A stretch of 64,000 bases of DNA from Planomonospora sp. ID82291 (GTDB lineage Bacteria; Actinomycetota; Actinomycetes; Streptosporangiales; Streptosporangiaceae). The stretch covers positions 1,674,001 to 1,738,000 of the forward strand of contig NZ_JABTEX010000001.1 of NCBI RefSeq assembly GCF_015711645.1, read 5' to 3'. The translations under genes were made by a program, and so were the position numbers. The notes under the pieces are model-generated. The model was given only the letters and a program-made list of their open reading frames with translations, had not been told where the DNA came from and made no database searches. Below are positions 33,574 to 42,604 of this stretch, piece after piece; position 1 is the first letter of the stretch; each line of letters opens with the position of its first letter.

Positions 33574-36500
33574 ATGACCACGGCCGACACGGTGCCCCAC
33601 GCCGAGGAGCGGCGCTACAGCGAGTCCGACCTGCAGCCGCTCCTGGAGACGCTCTTCGCCTGGCGTGACGGCGACTTCCGCCGCCGCGTGCCGTACGCCC
33701 CCGACGGGGTCCTCAGCGAGATCCGCCTGCTGCTCAACGAGGTCGCCGACCGCCGCGAGCACCTGGCCAACGAGCTGATGCGGGTCCGCCGCGAGGTGGT
33801 CAAGGAGGGCCGCTTCGGCGAGCGCCTGACCCCGGGGCCCGGCGTGGGCGCCTGGGCCGAGAGCGTGCACTCGGTCAACGACCTCATCGAGGCCCTGTCC
33901 GGCCCGGTCAGCGGGGCCGCCGACGTGATCGACGCCGTGGCCAAGGGCGACCTGTCCCGCCGTATCGACCTCGACCGCGGCGCCCGGGGCGAGGTGCGGC
34001 GCCTCGGCAAGGCGATCAACGGCATGGTGGACCAGCTGTCCCTGTTCACCTCCGAGGTGACGCAGGTGGCGCGCGAGGTCGGCACCGAGGGCCGGCTGGG
34101 CGGCCAGGCGCAGATCCGGGGCATGTCGGGCAGCTGGCGCGACCTGACCGAGGCGGTGAACGCCATGTCGACCCGCGTCTCGGCCCAGGTCCGCGACATC
34201 GCGCTGGTCACCACCGCGGTCGCCAGGGGCGACCTGAGCCGCAAGGTCACCGTCGACGCGGTCGGCGAGATGCTCGAACTGAAGAACACCGTGAACACCA
34301 TGGTCGACCAGCTCTCCGCCTTCGCCGAGGAGGTCACCCGGGTGGCCCGCGAGGTCGGCACCGAGGGCCGGCTGGGCGGTCAGGCGCAGGTCCGGGGCGT
34401 CTCCGGCGTCTGGAAGGACCTCACCGACAACGTCAACGTCATGGCGGGCAACCTGACGACCCAGGTGCGGGCCATCGCGGCGGTCTCCACGGCCGTCGCC
34501 CAGGGCGACCTGTCGAAGAAGATCACCGCCGACGCGCAGGGCGAGATCCTCCAGCTCAAGGACACCCTCAACACGATGGTCGACCAGCTGTCGATGTTCG
34601 CCGACGAGGTCACCCGGGTGGCCCGCGAGGTCGGCACCGAGGGCCAGCTCGGCGGCCAGGCCCGTGTCCGCGGCGTGTCCGGCGTCTGGAAGGACCTCAC
34701 CGACAACGTCAACTCGATGGCCAACAACCTGACCTACCAGGTGCGCAACATCGCCGAGGTCACCACCGCCGTCGCCAACGGCGACCTGACCCGCAAGATC
34801 GACGTCAACGCCCAGGGCGAGATCCTCGCCCTCAAGACCACCATCAACACGATGGTCGACCAGCTGTCGTCCTTCGCCTCCGAGGTCACCCGGGTGGCCC
34901 GCGAGGTCGGCTCCGAGGGCCGGCTGGGCGGCCAGGCGCAGGTGCAGGGCGTCTCCGGCACCTGGAAGGACCTCACCGACAACGTCAACGTCATGGCCAA
35001 CAACCTGACGACCCAGGTCCGCCAGATCGCCGCGGTCTCCACCGCCGTCGCCCAGGGCAACCTGTCGAAGAAGATCACCGCCGACGCGCAGGGCGAGATC
35101 CTCCAGCTCAAGGACACCCTCAACACGATGGTGGACCAGCTGTCGATGTTCGCCGACGAGGTCACCCGGGTGGCCCGCGAGGTCGGCACCGAGGGCCAGC
35201 TCGGCGGCCAGGCCCGCGTCCGGGGCGTCTCCGGAGTCTGGAAGGACCTCACCGACAACGTCAACTCGATGGCCAACAACCTGACCTACCAGGTGCGCAA
35301 CATCGCCGAGGTCACCACCGCCGTCGCGCAGGGCAACCTGACCCGCAAGATCGACGTCAACGCCCAGGGCGAGATCCTCGCCCTCAAGACCACCATCAAC
35401 ACCATGGTCGACCAGCTGTCGTCCTTCGCCTCCGAGGTCACCCGGGTGGCCCGCGAGGTCGGCTCCGAGGGCAACCTCGGCGTCCAGGCCCGGGTCGAGG
35501 GCGCCGAGGGCATCTGGAAGCGCCTCACCGAGAGCGTGAACGACCTCGCCGGCCGCCTCACCACCCAGGTCCGCGCGATCGCCGAGGTCACCACCGCCGT
35601 CGCCCAGGGCGACCTGACGCGCTCGATCACCGTCGACGCCGAGGGCGAGATCGGCGAGCTGAAGGACAACATCAACACGATGGTGTCCGTGCTGCGCTCC
35701 ACCACGACCGCCAACCAGGAGCAGGACTGGCTCAAGTCCAACCTGGCCCGGATCTCCCGCCTCATGCAGGGCCACCGCGACCTCATGGAGGTCGCCAAGC
35801 TCATCATGAGCGAGCTGACCCCGCTGGTCTCCGCCCAGTACGGCGCCTTCTACCTCGCCGAGCCCGCCGGCGAGCACGACCTGCACCTCATCGCCGGGTA
35901 CGGCACCCGCCCGGGTTCCGGCCCCCGGCAGCGCTTCGCGACCGGCGAGGGGATCGTCGGCCAGGCCGCGCTGGAGGGCAAGCGGATCATCCTGCGCGAC
36001 GTGCCGGAGCGCTACCTCACCGTGGCCAGCGGTCTCGGCGGCGGGACGCCCGCGCAGATCGTGGTGCTGCCGGTCCTGTTCGAGAACCAGGTGCTCGGCG
36101 TGCTGGAGCTGGCCTCGCTCTACGAGTTCAGCGAGGTCCACCACGACTTCCTGGTCCAGCTCGTGGAGACCATCGGCGTCACGATGAACACCATCATCGC
36201 CAACTCCCGGACCGAGGACCTGCTCACCGAGTCCCAGCGCCTCACCACCGAGCTGCGGGAGCGCTCCGACGAGCTCCAGCGCCAGCAGGAGGAGCTGCGC
36301 CGCTCCAACGCCGAGCTGGAGGACAAGGCCGCGCTGCTCGCCAAGCAGAACCGGGCCATCGAGATCCAGAACTTCCAGATCGAGCAGGCCCGCCGCACGC
36401 TGGAGGAGCGCGCCGAGCAGCTCGCGGTCTCCTCGCGCTACAAGTCCGAGTTCCTGGCCAACATGTCCCACGAGCTGCGCACCCCGCTGAACAGCCTGCT

Positions 36501-37755
36501 GGTGCTGGCCAAGCTGCTCACCGAGAACGCCGAGGGCAACCTCACGCCCCAGCAGGTGGAGTTCGCCAAGACCATCCACGGGGCCGGGTCCGCGCTGCTC
36601 CAGCTGATCAACGACATCCTCGACCTGTCCAAGGTCGAGGCCGGGCGCATGGACATCCACCCGCAGCAGATCTCGCTGCCCAAGCTCGTCGACTACTTCG
36701 AGGCCACCTTCACGCCGCTGGCCCACGACAAGGGCCTGTCCTTCGCGGTCGAGGTGGAGCCGTCCGTCCCGCAGGAGCTCCGCACCGACGAGCAGCGCCT
36801 CCAGCAGGTGCTGCGCAACCTGCTCTCCAACGCGATCAAGTTCACCCCCAAGGGCGAGGTACGGCTCCGCGTGCTCTGCGCCCCGCGCGGCGTCGCCTTC
36901 GTGGACGAGACGCTGCGCGGCGTCGACGGCATCCTGGCCTTCGAGGTCGTGGACACCGGCATCGGCATCGCCGCCGACAAGCTGGAGGTCATCTTCGAGG
37001 CGTTCCGGCAGGCCGACGGCACCACCAGCCGCAAGTACGGCGGGACCGGCCTGGGCCTGTCCATCTGCCGGGAGATCGCCCGGCTGCTCGGCGGCGAGAT
37101 CCACGTGGTGAGCGAGGTGGGCCGGGGCAGCTCCTTCACCCTCTACCTCCCGCCCGCCTACGCGGGCCCGCTGGCCTCGCGCGACGGCGGGGCGGCGACG
37201 CCGAGCGCCGTCCAGCGCCCGCCGATGATCATCTCGGGCGAACTGGAGCGGACCGCCGAGCCGGCCGAGGCCCCGACGGCGGAGAGCCCGGCCGTCCCGG
37301 ACCACCCGCCGGCGGACGGGCCGGTGTGGACGGGCGGCGAGGACCCGCTCGCCGGCGCCAAGATCCTCATCGTGGACGACGACATCCGCAACGTCTTCGC
37401 GCTGACCAGCGTGCTGGAGCGGTACGGCTCCACGGTGGTCTACGCCGAGAACGGCCGGGAGGGCATCGAGCAGCTGGAGCGCAACGAGGACGTCACCCTG
37501 GTCCTGATGGACATCATGATGCCGGAGATGGACGGCTGGGCGACCACGTCGGCGATCCGCCGGATGCCGCAGTTCGCCGATCTGCCGATCATCGCGCTTA
37601 CCGCTAAGGTCATGCAGGGGGACCGGGAGAAGAGCATCGCGTCCGGCGCCTCCGACTACATCCCCAAGCCCGTGGACGTCGACCGCCTGCTGGAGCGCCT
37701 GCGCGGCTGGCTCACCCGCGGGCGGACGGCCGACGACCCCCGTGAAGGTGCCTGA
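33574..37755 (+). CDS. Poly-HAMP hybrid histidine kinase
   Basis: 1393 residues without a membrane segment. Residues 1-715 are a chain of about 13 alternating HAMP-like units (seven of the type GDLSRKI plus six [11 protein letters not shown] units), with a 92-residue period per pair. A GAF domain (about 745-880), a long coiled coil, HisKA with SHELRTPLN (His 966), HATPase_c ([13 protein letters not shown]) and a receiver domain (MDIMMP, Asp 1313) follow. Soluble poly-HAMP kinases resemble the fungal osmosensing group III kinases. AAGGAGGT precedes the ATG. Two of the HAMP pairs are almost identical in DNA with a 552-bp shift. Confidence 0.93.
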   Translation: MTTADTVPHAEERRYSESDLQPLLETLFAWRDGDFRRRVPYAPDGVLSEIRLLLNEVADRREHLANELMRVRREVVKEGRFGERLTPGPGVGAWAESVHSVNDLIEALSGPVSGAADVIDAVAKGDLSRRIDLDRGARGEVRRLGKAINGMVDQLSLFTSEVTQVAREVGTEGRLGGQAQIRGMSGSWRDLTEAVNAMSTRVSAQVRDIALVTTAVARGDLSRKVTVDAVGEMLELKNTVNTMVDQLSAFAEEVTRVAREVGTEGRLGGQAQVRGVSGVWKDLTDNVNVMAGNLTTQVRAIAAVSTAVAQGDLSKKITADAQGEILQLKDTLNTMVDQLSMFADEVTRVAREVGTEGQLGGQARVRGVSGVWKDLTDNVNSMANNLTYQVRNIAEVTTAVANGDLTRKIDVNAQGEILALKTTINTMVDQLSSFASEVTRVAREVGSEGRLGGQAQVQGVSGTWKDLTDNVNVMANNLTTQVRQIAAVSTAVAQGNLSKKITADAQGEILQLKDTLNTMVDQLSMFADEVTRVAREVGTEGQLGGQARVRGVSGVWKDLTDNVNSMANNLTYQVRNIAEVTTAVAQGNLTRKIDVNAQGEILALKTTINTMVDQLSSFASEVTRVAREVGSEGNLGVQARVEGAEGIWKRLTESVNDLAGRLTTQVRAIAEVTTAVAQGDLTRSITVDAEGEIGELKDNINTMVSVLRSTTTANQEQDWLKSNLARISRLMQGHRDLMEVAKLIMSELTPLVSAQYGAFYLAEPAGEHDLHLIAGYGTRPGSGPRQRFATGEGIVGQAALEGKRIILRDVPERYLTVASGLGGGTPAQIVVLPVLFENQVLGVLELASLYEFSEVHHDFLVQLVETIGVTMNTIIANSRTEDLLTESQRLTTELRERSDELQRQQEELRRSNAELEDKAALLAKQNRAIEIQNFQIEQARRTLEERAEQLAVSSRYKSEFLANMSHELRTPLNSLLVLAKLLTENAEGNLTPQQVEFAKTIHGAGSALLQLINDILDLSKVEAGRMDIHPQQISLPKLVDYFEATFTPLAHDKGLSFAVEVEPSVPQELRTDEQRLQQVLRNLLSNAIKFTPKGEVRLRVLCAPRGVAFVDETLRGVDGILAFEVVDTGIGIAADKLEVIFEAFRQADGTTSRKYGGTGLGLSICREIARLLGGEIHVVSEVGRGSSFTLYLPPAYAGPLASRDGGAATPSAVQRPPMIISGELERTAEPAEAPTAESPAVPDHPPADGPVWTGGEDPLAGAKILIVDDDIRNVFALTSVLERYGSTVVYAENGREGIEQLERNEDVTLVLMDIMMPEMDGWATTSAIRRMPQFADLPIIALTAKVMQGDREKSIASGASDYIPKPVDVDRLLERLRGWLTRGRTADDPREGA

Positions 37756-37758
37756 CCG

Positions 37759-38391
37759 ATGCCGGACCGTGCCAAGATCCTCCTGGTCGACGACCGGGAG
37801 GAGAACCTGATCGCCCTCGAGGCCATCCTCAGCTCCCTCGACCTGGTCCCGGTCCGGGCCAAGTCGGGCGAGGAGGCGCTGAAGGCGCTGCTCAGCACGG
37901 AGTTCGCGCTGATCCTGCTGGACGTCCGGATGCCCGGCATGGACGGGTTCGAGACCGCCTCCCACATCAAGCGGCGTGAGCGCACCCGGAACATCCCGAT
38001 CATCTTCCTGACCGTGGTCGACAGCGCCCCGGACTACGCCTTCCGCAGCTACGCCGCCGGGGCGGTCGACTACCTCACCAAGCCGTTCGACCCGTGGGTG
38101 CTCCGGGCCAAGGTGGCGGTCTTCGTCGAGCTCTACAACATGAACCGCCGCCTGGCCGAGCAGGCCTCCATGCTCCGCGAGCGCCTCAACGGCGAGCTGC
38201 CGCCGGGCCGGGACGGCGACCAGGCCGCCGTGCTCCCCGAGCTCTCCCGCCGCCTCACCGCCGTCGAGGAGGAGCTCACCCGGGTCCGCGAGGCCGCCCG
38301 CACGACCGACGACCCCACCCTGACCGGTTCCCTGTCCGATCTGACGGACCGCCTCAAGCACCTGCGCGCGGGTCTCGACGCGTTGTCCTGA
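37759..38391 (+). CDS. Response regulator with C-terminal coiled coil
   Basis: 210 residues. The receiver domain (about 1-125) has the acidic pocket DDREEN, the phospho-acceptor in LLDVRMPG (Asp 55) and the Lys in LTKPFDP. There is no DNA-binding domain; the rest is helical and charged (LTAVEEELTRVREAA). It starts four bases after the kinase stop, so the two are one operon and the kinase should phosphorylate it. Output is likely through protein contact, perhaps with the divergent SpoIIE phosphatase pathway. Confidence 0.9.
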   Translation: MPDRAKILLVDDREENLIALEAILSSLDLVPVRAKSGEEALKALLSTEFALILLDVRMPGMDGFETASHIKRRERTRNIPIIFLTVVDSAPDYAFRSYAAGAVDYLTKPFDPWVLRAKVAVFVELYNMNRRLAEQASMLRERLNGELPPGRDGDQAAVLPELSRRLTAVEEELTRVREAARTTDDPTLTGSLSDLTDRLKHLRAGLDALS

Positions 38392-38714
38392 ACCCGGCCG
38401 GGTCCCTTTCGGCGGCCGACCGGCCGGGTCCCTTTCGGCGGCCGACCGGCCGGGTCCCCTGATTCGTGCCGGCTGGTTCTCATGCGCGCCGCGGTTGTTC
38501 GCCGCGCGTACCTTCAGAGCGGTCGGTGCGCACGTCGGTGGTGCGGTGGGTTGGCGGTGGTTTTGCTTGGTGCGCGCGGAGGCGGGCCGTACCCCTGCGG
38601 ACCGTAGTCGCTTCCTCTCCGGCCGCCCAGCGGTCCCGCCGACGCTGAAGCGATCCGTACGGAGACCGTTCAGGGCGGCTCGCCGTGGCTGAAGCCACCC
38701 TGTCGGAAAGGAGC
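38392..38714. other. Gap of 323 bp: tandem repeat and left inverted repeat
   Basis: No gene. It holds the 26-bp tandem repeat at 38396-38462 and most of the left copy of the long inverted repeat (38600-38745) that flanks the ABC-F gene. Confidence 0.7.
38396..38462. repeat. 26-bp tandem repeat, 2.5 copies
   Basis: The unit contains CCGGCCGGGTCCCTTTCGGC and is repeated head to tail just after the response regulator. Each unit has inner symmetry (CCGGCCGG), so the transcript may fold and help end transcription. Confidence 0.85.
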
Positions 38715-38745
38715 TCAGGACCGGGCGCCGCAGGGGGCCGCGTCG
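38600..38745. repeat. Long inverted repeat, left copy
   Basis: It pairs in inverted orientation with about 40655-40800. The best-kept 100 bases include GACGCTGAAGCG, GGTTCAGGGCGGCTCGCCGT-like sequence and CTGTCGGAAAGGAGCTCAGG. The inner edge covers the last codons of the ABC-F gene. Confidence 0.85.
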
Positions 38746-40394
38746 GGAGCGGCGGGTCGCGGTGGTGCGCCGTTCAGGGCCAGGGCGGACCAGTGGGTGA
38801 CGTCGCGGCGGAGCCGCCGGTCGTGGGTCGCGAGCACGACCGCCGCATCGGTCGCCTCAAGGGCCTGGGTCAGCTCGTCGACGAGCGCGATCGAGAGGTG
38901 GTTGGTCGGCTCGTCCAGCAGGAGGACGTGCGGGCGGGCGGCGAGCGCCATGGCCAGGTCGAGGCGGCGCTGCTGCCCCATCGAGAGTTCACCGACGAGC
39001 CTGTCCAGATCCGCCGGGGCGAGGATGCCGAGCGACTGCAGCGGAACGGCGTCGCCGTCCCGCAGGATCCCCCGGCTGACGAGCCGTCCGAGGCGGGCCT
39101 CGTAGACGTCGCGGGCCCGCCGCCCGGCGGGCGGCGACGACTCCTGGGCCAGCAGTTCCACCCGCACGTCCCGGCCGACGCGCAGCGTCCCGGCCGACGG
39201 CTCCTGCCGGCGGGCGAGCACGGACAGCAGCGTCGACTTGCCCGAGCCGTTGGGTCCGCTGACGACCAGCCGCGCCCCGGAGTCGAGGACGAGCGTGGCG
39301 GGCCGGTCCAGGCGTCCGGCGACGGTGATCCCGGCGGCGCGGAGCAGGGTGACGCCGGGACGTCCGGGCAGATCGGGCATCCGCAGCCGCAGCGGGGGTT
39401 CGGGCACCGTGACCGCGTGCTCCTCCAGTTCGTCGCGGCGCCGGTTGACCGACCGGACGAGGCCCGGCGCACGGGTGGCGCGCTGATGTCTGCCGGTGCC
39501 CTTGTCGGGACGCCAGCCGGTCACGAGCCGGTCCTGCGCCTTGGCCAGGTCCTCGGTGAGGCGGCCGTGCTCGGCCCGCTGCCGTTCGTACTCCTCCTCC
39601 CACCGGTCCCGTTCGGCCCTCCGTCCCTCCTGGTACCCGGCGTATCCGCCGCCGTAGACGCGGGGGCGTCCGTCGCGGCTGGGGTCGAGGTCGAGCATCG
39701 ACGTGGCCACGTCGGACAACAGCGCCCGGTCGTGGCTGACCAGCACGACCCCGCCGGACAGCCCGCGCAACCGCGCGGTGAGGTACTCCAGCCCGTCCTG
39801 ATCGAGGTGGTTCGTCGGCTCGTCGAGCAGCAGGAAGTCGTGTTCCGCGCCGAGCAGGCACGCCAGCCGTACCCGGTAGCGCTGACCCACCGACATCTCG
39901 TCGAGAGGCCGGGAGCGGTCGGTGACGGCACCGAGCGCTTCGAGCGCGACGTCGACACGGCGGTCGGCGTCCCACGCGTCGAGTGTCTCGGCGGCGGCGA
40001 GCGCGACGGCGTACTCCTCGGTGGCGCCGGGCCGTTCTTCAGCCAGGTGCGCGGCACCGCGGTCGAGGGCGCGCAGTGCCGCACGGACGTCGGCGAGCTC
40101 GGAGTCGACGAGGTCGCCGACGGTCCGGCCGCCGCTGACGGCCATCTCCTGCTCGGCGGTCCCGAGCGTGCCGACCCGATGGACCCTCCCGGAGTCCGGC
40201 GGGAGGATCCCGGCGAGGATGTGGAGCAGCGTGGACTTGCCCCGGCCGTTCTCGCCGACGACGCCCCAGCGGGAACCGGGGGAGACGGTCAGGTCGACGC
40301 CTTCGAGGACCTTGCGGCCACCACGGCTGATGTGGATGTCGGATGCCATGAGCTGCGCGTGGGCACGCGCGGGCAGGGTTACGGTGTTGATCAT
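38715..40394 (-). CDS. ABC-F ribosome-protection ATPase (antibiotic resistance type)
   Basis: 559 residues with two ABC domains and no membrane part. Walker A motifs are GENGRGKST and GPNGSGKST; signatures are MSVGQRYRV and LSMGQQRRL; Walker B/D-loop are [12 protein letters not shown] and [11 protein letters not shown]. The interdomain linker (about 235-330) is charged and helical, as in ARE ABC-F proteins such as Msr, TlrC or CarA, which push macrolides, lincosamides or related drugs off the ribosome. A short leader ORF (40543-40566) and a foldable leader upstream suggest antibiotic-induced attenuation. The gene is flanked by long inverted repeats. Confidence 0.9.
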   Translation of the reverse strand: MINTVTLPARAHAQLMASDIHISRGGRKVLEGVDLTVSPGSRWGVVGENGRGKSTLLHILAGILPPDSGRVHRVGTLGTAEQEMAVSGGRTVGDLVDSELADVRAALRALDRGAAHLAEERPGATEEYAVALAAAETLDAWDADRRVDVALEALGAVTDRSRPLDEMSVGQRYRVRLACLLGAEHDFLLLDEPTNHLDQDGLEYLTARLRGLSGGVVLVSHDRALLSDVATSMLDLDPSRDGRPRVYGGGYAGYQEGRRAERDRWEEEYERQRAEHGRLTEDLAKAQDRLVTGWRPDKGTGRHQRATRAPGLVRSVNRRRDELEEHAVTVPEPPLRLRMPDLPGRPGVTLLRAAGITVAGRLDRPATLVLDSGARLVVSGPNGSGKSTLLSVLARRQEPSAGTLRVGRDVRVELLAQESSPPAGRRARDVYEARLGRLVSRGILRDGDAVPLQSLGILAPADLDRLVGELSMGQQRRLDLAMALAARPHVLLLDEPTNHLSIALVDELTQALEATDAAVVLATHDRRLRRDVTHWSALALNGAPPRPAAPDAAPCGARS

Positions 40395-40490
40395 GTCTCT
40401 TCCTGCGGAGGCGCACTCATCCCCTGGACGGGTGGACGGAGACGCTCTCGGTCACTGACGGGCGGCCGGTCGGCCGATGGAATCGGCGAA

Positions 40491-40530
40491 CAGCCCGCTG
40501 CCTCGGCCTACGGGCGCGAGGGGCGGGCTG
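40491..40530 (-). promoter_or_regulatory. Hairpin in the ABC-F leader RNA
   Basis: A perfect 8-bp stem (CAGCCCGC, 40491-40498, with GCGGGCTG, 40523-40530) forms 13 bases after the leader ORF stop. Smaller hairpins (CCGAT/ATCGG) follow before the ABC-F start. A stalled ribosome on the leader ORF could change this folding. Confidence 0.5.
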
Positions 40531-40542
40531 GACGGGCCCTCG

Positions 40543-40566
40543 TCAGAGGAAGAACAGATATTGCAC
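40543..40566 (-). CDS. Putative leader peptide VQYLFFL upstream of ABC-F
   Basis: A seven-codon frame (GTG to TGA) lies 149 bases before the ABC-F start on the same strand, with TACCTT six bases before the GTG. This matches the leaderless pattern of this genome and would place translation of the peptide at the very 5' end of the mRNA. Drug-sensing leader peptides of this size control many ribosome-protection genes. The hydrophobic sequence and position are the only evidence. Confidence 0.5.
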   Translation of the reverse strand: MQYLFFL

Positions 40567-40572
40567 GACCCC

Positions 40573-40578
40573 AAGGTA
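40573..40578 (-). promoter_or_regulatory. -10 box of the ABC-F leader transcript
   Basis: TACCTT on the minus strand, six bases before the leader GTG. No convincing -35. Confidence 0.5.
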
Positions 40579-40654
40579 ACAAACCGGCGTCCGTGAATCG
40601 ACCGCTTATTCGGACCCCGCCGGTCCGATCAGGAGGCCGCGCTCCCGGCGGGCC

Positions 40655-40800
40655 CTCTGCGGCGCCCGGCCCTGAGCTCCTTTCCGACAGGATGGCTTCA
40701 GCTACGGCGAGCCGCCCTGAACCGGACCCGCACGGACCGCTTCAGCGTCGCCGAGGACACCGGGCGGCCCGAAAGCGAGCGGCTACGGCCCGCATCGGTG
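40655..40800. repeat. Long inverted repeat, right copy
   Basis: The inverted partner of 38600-38745. On the plus strand its inner edge reads like a second ABC-F C-terminus (CTCTGCGGCGCCCGGCCC then TGA), so it is the 3' end and downstream flank of an ABC-F gene in inverted orientation, without the gene itself. Confidence 0.8.
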
Positions 40801-40820
40801 GGCGCGGTACCGGCCCGCGG

Positions 40821-42389
40821 TCAGTGGCGCGCGCGTTCCAGGGCGTCCCAGAAACCACGGCGCAGGGCGTGCCGAACCTCGTCGTGCAGGAGGAAGTCGA
40901 TCGGCAGGGAGGAGCCCTGCAGAAGGCGGGCCTCCAGGTCGGAGGGCATGCGGGGCTTGCGGGCCAGGACGGCTTCCAGCCACAGGGCGGGCGCGTCCTT
41001 GGCGACGGACTCGCCGAAGTCGTGCCCCTCCTTGTGCGCCGACTTCACCGCGTCGGCCAGCGTGGTCGTCCCGCCGGTCGCCACGTTGACCGGCACGGGA
41101 GCGGCCTGCGGCCCCGTGTAGGGCCCGATGGGCTGCGGCTGTGACTGCGGCTGTGACTGCGGCAGGGGGGAGGCCGAGGACTGCGGACCCGTGTAGGACG
41201 CGGGAAGCTGGTAGCTCGGCGCGCCGCCCGTTCCGCCGGTGCCGTACGGCGTGACGGCCGGCATCGAACCGGTCGAGCCGTGGTGTCCGGGCTGCGCCCC
41301 CGACCGCGATCCCGGGGAGGCGGGGGGGACGGCCGGAGCCGGAGACGTGGCCGGGGACTCCTGCGCGTAGCCCGGGTAGGCGGGCGGCGACGGGTTGCCC
41401 CGGGCGGACCGGCCCTGCGGCGTGGAACCGTCCGGCGAGACGCCCGCCGGCGGAGTGCCGCCGGGCGGGACGCCGTTGCCCGCCGTGAGGTCGTAGCCGT
41501 GTCCTCCGCCGTGCCCTCCGCCGTGCCCTCCGCCGTTGCCGGACGGCACGCCCCGGTGCGACGGCACGCCGCTGCCGGGCGCGGCACCGCCGTAGGTCAG
41601 CGGCACGGGCCCCTCCGGCGACGTCCCGTTCCCGGAGGGGGCCCCGTTCAGAGCGGCGGCGCCGTTCGGGGAGGAGACCCCGCCCGCCGTGTCGTAGCCG
41701 GACCGGGCGCCGTTGCCAGCGGGCGTCCCGTATCCGGATGCCGGGGCGACCTCGTATCCGGCGCGGGACCCGTTGCCGGAGGAGGCTCCGTGGTTCAGTG
41801 CCACGGCGGTTCCGGGAACACCCGGGGACCCCGGGGAGGACGCCTCGCCAGCCCCGGAGAGCAGGGTGACGTACGGCCGGAGGTCGCCGCCGCCGATCTC
41901 GATCAGGTCGTCGCACTCCTGGCGGAGCGAGCGGGACACGCCCCAGCCGCCGTCGGCGGCGATGTGCACCAGCGTCACCCGGATGCCCAGGTCCTGCGCG
42001 TCGCAGACGACCTGGGTCAGGTCCTCGTCCCCGCTGATCACGACCGCGTCGCAGATCGCGTTGTTGCGGGCGAGCGTCATCAGGTCGCGGTGGACCTGCG
42101 CGTCGACGCCCTCCCGGCGGCCGGGCCGGATGCGCGAGAGCCGGAGCTTCAGGCCCGGGATGTCGCCCAGCGTGTCGTGCTCGGGGGTGTGGCGGCCCTC
42201 GACGGTCGCCTCGTACCAGTAGCAGCGCAGCACCGGCAGCCCGGTGCGCTCCCGGCACAGGTCGTCGAGCAGGTGGAGCAGGCCGGCGTAGTCCCACGAG
42301 ACGGCCTCACGATGCCGGGTCCCGTGCGCGGCCATCGCTCCGTCTGCCAGCAGGTAGCCAGCGTCCACGAACAGCGCGCAGCGATCCAC
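40821..42389 (-). CDS. NYN-domain protein with long disordered linker
   Basis: 522 residues. The N-terminal NYN/PIN-like nuclease fold (about 1-165) has FVDAGYLLADG with the first acidic residue, DAQVHRDLM, and VVISGDEDLTQVV with the conserved acidic cluster. A Gly/Ser/Pro-rich disordered region (about 180-430) contains short GGGH repeats. The conserved helical C-terminus (about 435-522) ends DEVRHALRRGFWDAL. NYN proteins are predicted RNases, so it may process RNA. No RBS decides the start, but ATG 42389 (MDRCALFVDAGYLL) fits the domain edge. Confidence 0.85.
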   Translation of the reverse strand: MDRCALFVDAGYLLADGAMAAHGTRHREAVSWDYAGLLHLLDDLCRERTGLPVLRCYWYEATVEGRHTPEHDTLGDIPGLKLRLSRIRPGRREGVDAQVHRDLMTLARNNAICDAVVISGDEDLTQVVCDAQDLGIRVTLVHIAADGGWGVSRSLRQECDDLIEIGGGDLRPYVTLLSGAGEASSPGSPGVPGTAVALNHGASSGNGSRAGYEVAPASGYGTPAGNGARSGYDTAGGVSSPNGAAALNGAPSGNGTSPEGPVPLTYGGAAPGSGVPSHRGVPSGNGGGHGGGHGGGHGYDLTAGNGVPPGGTPPAGVSPDGSTPQGRSARGNPSPPAYPGYAQESPATSPAPAVPPASPGSRSGAQPGHHGSTGSMPAVTPYGTGGTGGAPSYQLPASYTGPQSSASPLPQSQPQSQPQPIGPYTGPQAAPVPVNVATGGTTTLADAVKSAHKEGHDFGESVAKDAPALWLEAVLARKPRMPSDLEARLLQGSSLPIDFLLHDEVRHALRRGFWDALERARH

Positions 42390-42587
42390 GCGACACCGCC
42401 CTTCCTACGTCGCCCGGCCCTACGGCTCGGACGCGCTTGAAAACGCCCCGAAAGGCCGGACCGGTGGGCCTTCCCCAGGGTAGTCAAGCAACGGAGTGCC
42501 CGAGGGCGAATCCCGCCGATTCCACCCTCAACCGACCACCTGCCGGGGCGTTCACGCCGACCGTACCAGTTTGTCCATTTATAGAAA

Positions 42588-42604
42588 CCGTTCATCACGA
42601 ACGG
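42588..42604 (-). terminator. Hairpin over the stop codon of the membrane sigma gene
   Basis: A 6-bp stem (42588-42593 with 42599-42604) whose five-base loop contains the TGA stop, followed on the minus strand by TTTCTATAAA. It is a compact intrinsic terminator embedded in the end of the gene. Confidence 0.6.

Larger units (their letters stand above)
40395..40820. other. Gap of 426 bp: ABC-F leader and right inverted repeat
   Basis: It holds the 5' leader of the ABC-F gene (40395-40566), its promoter, and the right inverted repeat (about 40655-40800). No other gene was found. Confidence 0.7.

Noticed and set aside
33463-38361. A 1632-codon open frame opposite the hybrid kinase gene
   Set aside because: It is a mirror of the repetitive, third-position GC-rich kinase gene. 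Its protein is Gly/Asp/His/Leu-rich repeats without domains, and the plus strand has clear families with an RBS.
38685-41144. An 819-codon plus-strand frame across the ABC-F gene and the inverted repeats
   Set aside because: It is antisense to a full ABC-F protein and reads as low-complexity sequence; it is open only because of high GC.
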